Assembly (NCBI GenBank): GCA_030407505.1
Contig: JASDDH010000013.1
Span: forward strand, 1-64,000
Direction of reading: 5' to 3'
Length of the DNA: 64,000 nt
Source of the DNA: Planococcus sp. APC 4015
GTDB taxonomy: Bacteria; Actinomycetota; Actinomycetes; Actinomycetales; Microbacteriaceae
The position numbers and the translations under genes are program-made. Below, piece after piece: positions 1 through 7,445 of this stretch. The notes under the pieces were generated by a model. The model saw nothing but the letters and a program-made list of their open reading frames with translations, was not told where the DNA came from and ran no database searches. The first letter of the stretch is position 1. Each line of letters begins with the position of its first letter.

Positions 1-1
1 G

Positions 2-961
2 CTCGCTCTCATCAACGGCACCGACGGCATGCTCGGGATGCTGCTGCTCGCCGTGCACGACCTGGGGATGCTGCTCGACGTCGCCGACCTCGCCGCCGCG
101 ATGTCGATCGAGAGCCAGCTCGGCACCGACGCCGTCTTCGCCGCCGACCTCATGGCGCTGCGGCCCCAGCACGGGCAGGGCGTGTCGGCGGCGAACCTGC
201 GCAACCACCTCGGCGATTCGCCCATCGTCGCGTCGCACAAGGATCCCGCGGTGTGCACGCGGGTGCAGGACGCCTATTCGCTGCGGTGCTCGCCGCAGGT
301 GCACGGCGCCGCGCGCGACACCCTCGACCACGCAGCACTGATCGCCTCGCGCGAGCTCGCGTCGACGGTCGACAACCCGGTGGTGACGCTCGATGGGCGC
401 ATCGAGTCCAACGGCAACTTCCACGGTGCACCGGTGGCGTACGTGCTCGACTTCCTCGCGATCGCCGTCGCCGACGTCGCGTCGATCTCGGAACGCCGCA
501 CCGACCGCGCCCTCGACCCGGCGCGCAGCCACGGCCTGCCCCCGTTCCTCGCGGACGAGGTCGGGGTGGACTCGGGTCTCATGATCGCCCAGTACTCGGC
601 CGCCGGGATCGTCTCGGAGCTGAAGCGTCTCGCCGTGCCGGCATCCGTCGACTCGATCCCGTCGTCGGCGATGCAGGAGGACCACGTGTCGATGGGGTGG
701 GCGGCAGCGCGCAAGCTGCGCCGCGCCGTCGACGGACTCACGCGCGTGCTCGCGATCGAGCTCATCACCGGCGCGCGTGCACTGGACCTGCGGGCACCGC
801 TGCAACCCGGGCGTGCGACCGGCGCCGTGCGCGCGCTGATCCGCGACGCGGGCGTCGCCGGTCCCGGTCCCGACCGTTTCCTCTCGCCCGACATCGAGAC
901 CGTGACGGGCCTCGTCGCCTCGGGCGCGGTCGCCCGGGCGGTGTCTGCTCCGAGCGACTGA
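2..961 (+). CDS. hutH: Histidine ammonia-lyase, C-terminal part (5' end outside window)
   Basis: The frame is open from base 2 and ends in TGA at 959-961, giving 319 residues of a family usually about 500 long. The MIO-forming Ala-Ser-Gly and the start lie before the window. The visible part has family hallmarks: the ALINGT stretch at the very beginning, RVQDAYSLRCSPQVHG with the catalytic-region Tyr, FHG followed by a helical segment, and a C-terminal helical bundle. The enzyme deaminates L-histidine to urocanate in the cytoplasm, the first step of histidine use. No other hut gene follows; the next gene is convergent and unrelated. Identity is firm, although related aromatic amino acid lyases share the fold. 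Confidence 0.9.
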   Translation, partial: LALINGTDGMLGMLLLAVHDLGMLLDVADLAAAMSIESQLGTDAVFAADLMALRPQHGQGVSAANLRNHLGDSPIVASHKDPAVCTRVQDAYSLRCSPQVHGAARDTLDHAALIASRELASTVDNPVVTLDGRIESNGNFHGAPVAYVLDFLAIAVADVASISERRTDRALDPARSHGLPPFLADEVGVDSGLMIAQYSAAGIVSELKRLAVPASVDSIPSSAMQEDHVSMGWAAARKLRRAVDGLTRVLAIELITGARALDLRAPLQPGRATGAVRALIRDAGVAGPGPDRFLSPDIETVTGLVASGAVARAVSAPSD

Positions 962-1042
962 CCGCGCGAGTGCGGCCGGGTGTCAGCGGCCGGGCGGCAT
1001 CGATCGGGCGCCTGACGTACGAGGTCGGGCCGGCGCGTGGGA

Positions 1043-1513
1043 TCAGCGGGGGGTGTCGAAGGTCCAGGATGCCGGCGGCACGGCGGTCACCACATCCCAG
1101 TCGTCTTCGTCCCACGTGAAGGTGGCGACCGCGCACGTCGGCATGTGCGCGATGCCCTCTCCCGACAGACGTCCGGCGAGCGCCGACATGCCCGGGTCGT
1201 GCGCGACGACCACGACGGATGCCGCGCCGCGGTCTGCGGCCGCCCCGAGCAGCAGCGCCGCGGGTGCGCCGTACAGCCGCTCCTGACGATCGACGGGTGC
1301 GCCCAGCACCTCCGCGAAGGCGTCGGCGGTTGTCGCCGCACGAAGCGCCGTCGAGGACAGGATCGCCTCGGGGCGGAACCCGCTGTCGGCCAGTCGCTGC
1401 GCCATGACCGGCGCGTCGCGGAGTCCCCGGTCGTTCAGCGGACGGTCGTGGTCGTCGAGCGACGCGTCGCCCCAGTCGGACTTCGCATGGCGCACGAGCA
1501 CGAGACGGATCAT
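1043..1513 (-). CDS. Histidine phosphatase family protein, SixA-like
   Basis: A 156-residue single-domain protein of the histidine phosphatase (phosphoglycerate mutase) superfamily. The catalytic RHAK motif is at residues 8-11 (phospho-acceptor His9) and the second His is in VVVVAHDPG at His105. The size matches SixA phosphohistidine phosphatases, which remove phosphate from phospho-His, but the substrate cannot be read from sequence. TAGCGT (complement of 1520-1525) lies exactly 6 nt before the ATG, so the message is probably leaderless. The upstream cyclotransferase-like gene ends 15 bp away on the same strand, so read-through from it is also possible. Confidence 0.85.
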   Translation of the reverse strand: MIRLVLVRHAKSDWGDASLDDHDRPLNDRGLRDAPVMAQRLADSGFRPEAILSSTALRAATTADAFAEVLGAPVDRQERLYGAPAALLLGAAADRGAASVVVVAHDPGMSALAGRLSGEGIAHMPTCAVATFTWDEDDWDVVTAVPPASWTFDTPR

Positions 1514-1528
1514 GCGCCCACGCTAGCG

Positions 1529-1870
1529 TCAGTTCGCCACGTACACCCAGGCGTCGCGCCCGCTCGCGAGTCGCACGGAAACGCGTCGATACAGGGTGAC
1601 CTCGTACTCGTCGGATGCCTCGAGCTCGGCCTCGGTCACCCAGACCACCGTGCCCACGACCTTGTCGAGCGGGTTGCCGGTCACCCGCAGGATCGGGTGC
1701 ACAGCCAAACCCGACAGATCGACGACCCGCTGATCCTCGATCTCGGTGTAGTCGATCGTGTAGCCGGGGAGGACGTCGTCCTCGCCATGGAGGAGGCGGC
1801 CGAACGTGTCGAGCTGCACGTCGGGGCTCTGCAGCGTGCCGTATGTGAAGAGCAGCTCGCCGGTGGTCAC
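1529..1870 (-). CDS. Gamma-glutamylcyclotransferase-fold (AIG2-like) protein
   Basis: A 113-residue protein with the family signature Tyr-Gly-Thr-Leu at residues 10-13 and an acidic ASDEYE segment at 85-90, where the catalytic Glu of this fold is expected. Members cyclise gamma-glutamyl amines or dipeptides to 5-oxoproline; the exact substrate is unknown. The start is GTG at 1870, chosen because TAGCCT (complement of 1877-1882) lies 6 nt upstream, fitting a leaderless transcript. It is followed closely by the SixA-like gene on the same strand. Confidence 0.8.
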   Translation of the reverse strand: MTTGELLFTYGTLQSPDVQLDTFGRLLHGEDDVLPGYTIDYTEIEDQRVVDLSGLAVHPILRVTGNPLDKVVGTVVWVTEAELEASDEYEVTLYRRVSVRLASGRDAWVYVAN

Positions 1871-1922
1871 GCCATCAGGCTAGCGGGCGCGCCGCGGCGC
1901 GCGAAGGGGGTGTCACACGCCG

Positions 1923-3194
1923 TCATCCGAGCAGTGCGTGGGCGATCGTGAAGATCGCGAGCCCCGCGAGGGCGCCGACGATGGTGCCGTTCAGACGGAT
2001 GTACTGCAGGTCACGCCCGACCATGAGCTCGATCTTCTCGGTGGTCTCCTCGGCGTCCCACTTCTCGACGGTGTCGGTGATGATCGAGGCGATGTCGTGG
2101 CGGTACCGGTCGACGAGGAACACGGCCGCGTCGGTGACCCAGCCGTCGACGCGGCGCTGGAGTGCGGCATCCGTCGTCAATCGCTCGCCGATCTCGCTCA
2201 GAGCGGTCGCCGCCCGACGGCGCAGCGGACTCTCGGCGTCGGCGAGCGAGCGCAGCAGGCCGGTCTTCGCGGTGTTCCAGGCCTCGGCGGCGAGCTCGCG
2301 CACCCGCGGGCTGTCGAACACGGTCGACTTGGCGTCTTCGAGGCGCCCGATGGTGGCGGGGTCGTTCTGCAGGTTCTCCGAGAGGCGCACGAGGTAGCCG
2401 TCGATCGCGATGCGTGCGGGATGCTGCGGGTCTGCCTGCACGGCGGCGACGAACTTTCGCGCCTCGTTGTAGGCGGTGTCGTCGACGAGCCGGTGCGCGA
2501 CGCCGGGGAGCCACGAGGGGAGACGGCGCGAGACGAGCCCGGTGAACGACGCTTGATTGGCCTCGAGCCACGTGGCGATGCTGTCGACGCCGAGGTCGAC
2601 GGCGCCGTGGTGCGCGCCGGTCTCGAGCATGCGCGCGAACCACTCGCCCAGTGGCGGACCCCATTCGGGAGAGATGAGGTGCTCGCGCGCGAGGTCCTCG
2701 ATGATGCCCTGCACATCGTCGTCGCTGAGCGCCTCGAGCACCTTCGCCGCCATGAGCGAGCCCTCCGCGGCGACGCGCTCCGCGTGAGGCGGGTCTGCCA
2801 GCCACTCGCCGAGTCGCGAGGCGATCGCCGTGTTCTCGAGCTTCGTGCGCACGACGTCGCCGCGCAGGAACTCGGTCTCGACGAACTCGCCCAGGTTGCG
2901 GCCGATCTCGTCCTTGCGGTTCGGGATGATCGCCGTGTGCGGGATCGGGATGCCCAGCGGATGCCGGAACAGCGCGGTGACGGCGAACCAGTCGGCCAGC
3001 GCACCGACCATCCCACCCTCCGCCGCGGCGCGCACGTATGCCAGCGCGGGCACCTGCTGCTGGAACGCGAACGCGAAGACGAACACGACCGCCATGAAGA
3101 TCAGCGCGCCGAGCGCCACGCCCTTCATCACGCCCAGCGCGCGACGCCGCTCCTGGTCGGCGGGACTCAGCAGATTCGTGGGGGTGCGGGCCAT
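1923..3194 (-). CDS. DUF445 family membrane protein (YjiN-like)
   Basis: A 423-residue protein with one hydrophobic segment near the N terminus (about residues 24-46) and another at the extreme C terminus (about 403-423), enclosing a long soluble helical region. That is the layout of the DUF445/YjiN family. The motif GGMVGALADWFAVTALFRHPLG after the first membrane segment is the most conserved part. Function in the family is unknown. The start ATG at 3194 is preceded by GAGGATGACGCC, readable either as a Shine-Dalgarno or as a degenerate -10 box 6 nt from the start. It stands between unrelated genes. Confidence 0.85.
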   Translation of the reverse strand: MARTPTNLLSPADQERRRALGVMKGVALGALIFMAVVFVFAFAFQQQVPALAYVRAAAEGGMVGALADWFAVTALFRHPLGIPIPHTAIIPNRKDEIGRNLGEFVETEFLRGDVVRTKLENTAIASRLGEWLADPPHAERVAAEGSLMAAKVLEALSDDDVQGIIEDLAREHLISPEWGPPLGEWFARMLETGAHHGAVDLGVDSIATWLEANQASFTGLVSRRLPSWLPGVAHRLVDDTAYNEARKFVAAVQADPQHPARIAIDGYLVRLSENLQNDPATIGRLEDAKSTVFDSPRVRELAAEAWNTAKTGLLRSLADAESPLRRRAATALSEIGERLTTDAALQRRVDGWVTDAAVFLVDRYRHDIASIITDTVEKWDAEETTEKIELMVGRDLQYIRLNGTIVGALAGLAIFTIAHALLG

Positions 3195-3224
3195 GGCGTC
3201 ATCCTCGCACGCGGGGCCGTGCGG

Positions 3225-4385
3225 TCACCGAGCGATGGGCCCGAGCCACGCCGAGGCCACCGTCGAGTGGGCGGACTCGGGGTCGGATGGATGGAACAGT
3301 CCCGCGAGCACGTCGCGATAGAGGCGGCTCAGCTCGGAGCGGGCGAAGTACGACGACCCGCCCGACACCAGGATCGCCTCGTCGACGACGTGCTTGGCCA
3401 TCGTGACGGCGCGATGCTTGACACCGCTCAGCTGCGCGAACCACTGCGCGCCGCGGTCGACCTGCGCGTCGATGTCGCGGGCGAGCACCTCGATCTGCGG
3501 CAGCAGGGCGTCGTACGCGAGGGCCATGTCGGCGATGCGCCAGCGGATGTCGGGATCCTGGCTGTACGCCAGGCCCGTCTTCTTCGAGGTGCGCTTCTTC
3601 GCCGTCTCGACCGCGAGGTCGAGAGCCCGACGGGCGATGCCGGTGTAGACGGATGCCAGGAGCACTTCGAACACGCTGAAGATGCCGAACACCAGCGGAT
3701 CGGGGTTCGGGCCCGGCGCGATGCGTCGCACGACGCGGTCTGCGGGGGCGACGGCGCCGTGAAGCTCGGTGGTGTGGGACTGCGTGCCGCGCATGCCCAG
3801 CGTGTCCCAGTCGTCGCGTGTGACGACGGCGGCGCTCCGGGGCACGAAGGCGTAGACCATCCGCGGGTCGTCGGGGTTCGAGACGTCGAGCCCGTGCAGG
3901 CCCAGCTGCGTCCACACGGGCGAGAGGGTCGTGAAGATCTTGGTGCCCGTGAACGCGTAGCCGCCGTCGGGGTGCGGCGCGGCATCCGTGTCGCTGCCGA
4001 ACAGCACGAGGTCGTTGCCCGCCTCGCTGATCCCGAAGGCGAACACCTCACCGGCGACCGCCCCCTCGTGGACGAACCGCAGATCGTCGATGCCGCGGTC
4101 GGCCAGCACCTTCGCGACGCCCGTCCACACCAGGTGCATGTTGATCGCCAGGGCTGTCGCGGGCGCCGCGCCGGCGAGGCGCTGCTGGAGGACGGCTGCC
4201 TCGACCAGACCGAGGCCCGCCCCGCCGAGCTCTGCGGGCGCGAGGATCGCGAGGTAGCCGGCATCCCGCAACTCGGCGAGGTCCGCCTCGGGGAAGGTGT
4301 TCTCACGGTCGTGCACGACCGCGCGCTCGCGGAATCGCTCGAGCAGGTCGTCGGGCAGGATCGCGGCGGGATCGAACGAGGTCAT
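3225..4385 (-). CDS. Acyl-CoA dehydrogenase family protein
   Basis: A 386-residue flavoprotein of the acyl-CoA dehydrogenase fold: N-terminal helical domain (ending near an AELGGAGLGLVEAA segment), central beta domain with FAFGISEAGND and the TGTKIFTT strand, and C-terminal helical domain. It would oxidise an acyl thioester, or act as a related flavin monooxygenase of the DszC type, in the cytoplasm; the substrate is unclear. The start is the ATG giving Met-Thr-Ser-Phe-Asp at 4385. The frame stays open upstream to 4709, but that part reads like antisense-type Arg/Ser-rich sequence. AACAAT sits 6 nt upstream of this ATG. No electron-transfer partner gene is adjacent. Confidence 0.82.
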   Translation of the reverse strand: MTSFDPAAILPDDLLERFRERAVVHDRENTFPEADLAELRDAGYLAILAPAELGGAGLGLVEAAVLQQRLAGAAPATALAINMHLVWTGVAKVLADRGIDDLRFVHEGAVAGEVFAFGISEAGNDLVLFGSDTDAAPHPDGGYAFTGTKIFTTLSPVWTQLGLHGLDVSNPDDPRMVYAFVPRSAAVVTRDDWDTLGMRGTQSHTTELHGAVAPADRVVRRIAPGPNPDPLVFGIFSVFEVLLASVYTGIARRALDLAVETAKKRTSKKTGLAYSQDPDIRWRIADMALAYDALLPQIEVLARDIDAQVDRGAQWFAQLSGVKHRAVTMAKHVVDEAILVSGGSSYFARSELSRLYRDVLAGLFHPSDPESAHSTVASAWLGPIAR

Positions 4386-4497
4386 GCGTCCATTGTTGCC
4401 CTCGCCGTGCGCCCGCGGGTCGGCCATGATGAGCGACGCGCACGGACGCCGTGGGTTCCTCGGGCGCGCACGGCGGTGGGCCCGAAGCCGTCCGCGT

Positions 4498-5256
4498 CTA
4501 CGGCGCCAGGACGCGGCGCAGGATCGCGATCGTCTCTTCTGGTCGATCGCGATGCGGCGAGTGCCCCGCCCCCGCCACCACCGACATCGACACGTGAGGA
4601 TTGGCGAGGACCTCGTCGGCGAGCGCCCCCTGGAAGATCGAGTAGACGGCCGGGTCGGCGGCGATGACGTGCGTCGGGATCGTGAGGGCGGATGCCGCGG
4701 CCCGCTCATCCCACTCCGGATTCTGCTCGGTCGTCTGATCGACCGCCCAGCGGCTCGCCTGCTGCGCCGAAAGCGCCTTCAGTTCGATGTCGTTCTCGTG
4801 CCAGTCGGGGTGCTCGGCTCGCACGGCGGCCTCGCTGGTGTCGGCGAACGCCCGATCCTGCGCGCGCCGCACGATGTCGCGGTCGCGTCCGGCCAGGTGT
4901 ATCGCGGGATCCACGAGCACGAGGTGCCGCGTCCATGCGGGATGCTCCGACGCGGCCACCGTCGAGGCGGCGCCGCCGAGCGAGTGGGCGATCACGAGGT
5001 CCCACGCTCCGCCGCGATGCGGACGCGTGGTCACGAGATCGGTTGCGTACGCCGCGATCGTGTAGTCGAGGGCGCGCGGAGCGGTGCCGTGCCCGCGCAG
5101 GTCGACCGACACGACGTGCCAGCCGTCGTCGGCGAGGGCCACACCGTAGCGCCACATCAGTGCGCCGTTCGAGCCGAGACCGTGCACGAGCAGAGCGTGG
5201 CGATCCGAGGCGGGATCGCCCCACGACAGCGGGGGGAGGGTGACGGGAGAAGCCAT
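4498..5256 (-). CDS. Alpha/beta-fold hydrolase
   Basis: A 252-residue alpha/beta hydrolase. LVHGLGSNG at about 23-31 supplies the oxyanion-hole region, the nucleophile elbow is AHSLGG with Ser92, the likely acid is Asp201, and the catalytic His is about 232 in GAGHSPHRD. Substrate unknown; small esters or carbon-carbon-bond substrates are typical. The start ATG at 5256 is preferred over an in-frame Met 17 codons upstream because TACCCT (complement of 5263-5268) lies exactly 6 nt before it, the leaderless spacing seen repeatedly in this window. Confidence 0.83.
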   Translation of the reverse strand: MASPVTLPPLSWGDPASDRHALLVHGLGSNGALMWRYGVALADDGWHVVSVDLRGHGTAPRALDYTIAAYATDLVTTRPHRGGAWDLVIAHSLGGAASTVAASEHPAWTRHLVLVDPAIHLAGRDRDIVRRAQDRAFADTSEAAVRAEHPDWHENDIELKALSAQQASRWAVDQTTEQNPEWDERAAASALTIPTHVIAADPAVYSIFQGALADEVLANPHVSMSVVAGAGHSPHRDRPEETIAILRRVLAP

Positions 5257-5331
5257 GCGTCCAGGGTAGGGCGCGGCCTTCAGACAAGGCGCGCGGGCGG
5301 AGCGCACGGGCGGGGCCCTGTGCGCTCGAGA

Positions 5332-5499
5332 TCAGACGAGCGAGAGCAGTGCCGGTCCGAACATCAGGATCGCGGCGATCGCCACCGCGGCGACAGCCAG
5401 GACGAGGATCACGATGACGAGGATCGTGCCGAGGATCGACAGGAGGAGGGCGAGCGCCGTCGGCAGTTCGCGGGGGCGGAGCGGAAGGGTTGCGGTCAC
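5332..5499 (-). CDS. Small single-pass membrane protein, unknown function
   Basis: A 55-residue protein: a short basic, proline-containing N terminus, then about 40 almost uninterrupted hydrophobic residues (LLLSILGTILVIVILVLAVA and on), enough for one long or two short membrane spans. I do not recognise a family. GTG at 5499 is chosen as start because TAGCGT (complement of 5507-5512) lies 7 nt upstream. An in-frame ATG at 5535 would add 12 residues. It is divergent from the gene at 5613. The clean hydrophobic profile in this frame is the main reason to call it real. Confidence 0.55.
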   Translation of the reverse strand: MTATLPLRPRELPTALALLLSILGTILVIVILVLAVAAVAIAAILMFGPALLSLV

Positions 5500-5612
5500 A
5501 CGATCGACGCTACGAAGGACGCTCGTGCGCGGCATCCGTCGGCAGGATCTTCGGTGTACGCCTTCAGGATGATTCGGCCCCGGCGCAGCGACCGCCGGGG
5601 GAGGATGGGGGC

Positions 5613-6038
5613 ATGATCTCGACCGAACTGGCCGTGGCCCTGCGTGAGGCCGGACTCGTGTGGCATCCGCGGTCGGGTGATCGCTTTCAGCTCGACGAGC
5701 CCGAGTTTGAGGCCGACGTCTTCACCGTCAGCGAGATGACGATCGAGCCGCGCGACTATCCGACCGGTCGCATCCTGTCGTTCAACGGCACCACCGAGTG
5801 GGCGCTGGACTCGGTCGCCCTCGAAGACGCGCTGTGGCTGCCGCACGAGAGTCAGCTGCGCGAGCTGCTGCGCGGGGCGTTCCGCTCGCTGCGCCGTCTG
5901 AATGACACGCACGAGGTGTCGATCGTGCTGCGACGGGCCGAGCAGCCCGACGAGGACGAGACTCTGGTGTTCGAGCATCCTGAACCGGCCGACGCGTACG
6001 CGCTCGCCGTTCTGGAGCTGCTGCGCCGTATCGCCTGA
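5613..6038 (+). CDS. Conserved actinobacterial hypothetical protein
   Basis: A 141-residue soluble acidic protein without signal or membrane segment. The sequence alternates charged and hydrophobic patches (LREAGLVWHPRSGDRFQLDE, then TTEWALDSVALEDALWLPHE) and ends in ELLRRIA. It resembles small uncharacterised Microbacteriaceae proteins, but I assign no function. The start is ATG 5613 with a strong purine tract GGGGGAGGATGGGGG before it, which could be a Shine-Dalgarno or, as GAGGAT at 6 nt, a degenerate leaderless -10. The last codons and the stop form the first unit of the tandem repeat at 6024-6300. Confidence 0.7.
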   Translation: MISTELAVALREAGLVWHPRSGDRFQLDEPEFEADVFTVSEMTIEPRDYPTGRILSFNGTTEWALDSVALEDALWLPHESQLRELLRGAFRSLRRLNDTHEVSIVLRRAEQPDEDETLVFEHPEPADAYALAVLELLRRIA

Positions 6039-6300
6039 CCGTGGCTCCTGGAGGGCGGGTCGGCGCCGCTCGGTCGTATCGCGTGGCCGTGGCGCCGGAG
6101 GGCAGGTCGGCGGCGCTCGGCCGTATCGCCTGACCCTCGCGCCAGGGGTGCCGGGTGGCGCTCGGCCGTATCGCCTGGCCCTCGCACCAGGGGTGCTCGG
6201 CGCCGCTCGACCGTATCGCGTGGCCGTGGCGCCGGCGGGCGGGTCGGCATTACTCGGCCGTATCGCCTGACCCTTGCGCCAGGGGTGCCGGGCGGCGGGG
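6024..6300. repeat. Tandem repeat, six units of 45-47 bp, beginning inside the 3' end of the preceding gene
   Basis: Units at 6024-6070, 6071-6117, 6118-6162, 6163-6207, 6208-6254 and 6255-6300 all begin CGNCCGTATCGC or a one-base variant. Two subtypes occur: a 47-bp form with GTGGC(G/T)CC...GGGCGGGTCGG (units 1, 2, 5) and a 45-46-bp form with CTCGC(G/A)CCAGGGGTG (units 3, 4, 6). Unit 1 contains the last codons and TGA stop of the gene ending at 6038, and CGTATCGCCTGACC recurs in units 3 and 6. Unit 3 can fold: GCGCCA pairs with TGGCGC across 11 nt. The block fills the space between two convergent genes. Confidence 0.9.
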
Positions 6301-6303
6301 CGG

Positions 6304-7176
6304 TCAGACGCCGATCGTGAGCGCGGCGGTGTAGCCCTGGGAGACAGAACCCGACATCGTCGCGATCTGATGGATGCCGCCGTCGTCGCCGAACACGTTG
6401 TCGCTCTGCAGCGACACCTGCGACGCGTTGCGGATGCTCTGCTCGTAGCCGCTCGTCGCGTAGACGGCGGCGTTCGCCTCGTCGGGGAGCGCGATCTGGC
6501 TCGTCTTGACGATCGGGCCGGATTCGACGGCGGTGGCGACGTCGTCGTAGACCTCGAAATGGATGTGCGGCCACCGACCCGAATAGCACGCGGGATAGAT
6601 CGAGGTGAACGTGACCGTGCCCGTGGCATCCGTCTCCTGGACCCCGCGCAGGTAGTTCTCGTTCTCGATGCCGCTGCTGTAGAGCGAATAGTCGCCGGCT
6701 CGGTCGCAGTGCCAGAGGTACACGCCGCGTCCGGCGAGCGCAGCACCCGTGCTCGCGTCGCGGACGGTGAGCGCGATCGTGAGCGGCACGCCTGGCGCGA
6801 CGGTCGTGGACGTCCCGAAGCTCGCACGGATGTCGCCGCGCACGATGCCGGAGTCGTCGAGAACATTGACCCCGTTGGACCCGTCGGCCGGGTACGGGCC
6901 GCCCGTCTCGTCGGGGACTTCGCCGACGGATGCCGCGGCGCCCGCCGCCGCGGAGGGCGTGGCGCTCGGAGTGGCGGCGGTCGGACTCGCCGTCGCGGCG
7001 TCCCCGTCGGGCCTCGCTCCGCAGGCCGCGAGGAGCGAGGTCAGGGCGACTCCGCCGAAGATGCCGAGCGCCCGGCGTCGGTCGATCAGGGTGCGGATGT
7101 CGTAGACGAGGCCGCGGTGGTCTTCATCGATGGGTGTGCCGTTCTCGTCGAGCCAGCGGACGTCGTCGCGTGTCAT
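6304..7176 (-). CDS. Secreted intradiol ring-cleavage dioxygenase-like lipoprotein
   Basis: From the ATG at 7176 the protein has 290 residues. A twin-arginine-like DRRRALGIFGG precedes a hydrophobic stretch and a lipobox ending LAAC, then an Ala/Thr/Pro-rich linker, then a domain like the protocatechuate 3,4-dioxygenase beta fold. Candidate iron ligands are the Tyr residues around YLWHCDRAGDYSLY and the His pair in WPHIHFEV. Export with lipid anchoring of such domains is known in actinobacteria. A catalytic role on aromatics is inferred, not shown. GTG at 7209 is an alternative start; neither has a clear Shine-Dalgarno. The stop lies 4 bp from the tandem repeat. Confidence 0.78.
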   Translation of the reverse strand: MTRDDVRWLDENGTPIDEDHRGLVYDIRTLIDRRRALGIFGGVALTSLLAACGARPDGDAATASPTAATPSATPSAAAGAAASVGEVPDETGGPYPADGSNGVNVLDDSGIVRGDIRASFGTSTTVAPGVPLTIALTVRDASTGAALAGRGVYLWHCDRAGDYSLYSSGIENENYLRGVQETDATGTVTFTSIYPACYSGRWPHIHFEVYDDVATAVESGPIVKTSQIALPDEANAAVYATSGYEQSIRNASQVSLQSDNVFGDDGGIHQIATMSGSVSQGYTAALTIGV

Positions 7177-7445
7177 GGTTCGAGGAAAGCGACCGCCGCT
7201 ATGCGACACCTATGCCGCGTCGATGAGATTCGCCGGTGCTTTATTCGCTTCTCGACCGAGCGTCCGTTGAGCGCACGCCGATGCCCGATGCGGCTGGACG
7301 CTGATGCGTTTGCGGGTGGTGAGGCGGGCGCCCGATCCGAGTGCGGGTGCCGGATGCGGGCGCTGAATGTCGACGGCCATTGCTGCGCCTATCCTCCGCA
7401 ATCGCTCGTTCCCCTCCGCAATCGCTCGTTCCCCTCCGGTTCGAG
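7177..7445. other. Intergenic stretch with a 20-bp direct repeat
   Basis: No convincing gene. At 7393-7412 and 7413-7432 the 20-mer CCTCCGCAATCGCTCGTTCC is repeated head to tail, followed by a partial third copy (CCTCCGG). The rest is ordinary GC-rich sequence upstream of the dioxygenase-like gene and downstream of the HNH gene. Confidence 0.7.

Noticed and set aside
1938..4667. 909-residue plus-strand open frame opposite the DUF445 and acyl-CoA dehydrogenase genes
   Set aside because: It spans two good minus-strand genes and their gap, has no family resemblance, and has composition typical of antisense frames.
6024..6300. CRISPR array
   Set aside because: Units are contiguous without unique spacers and begin inside a coding gene, so this is a plain tandem repeat.
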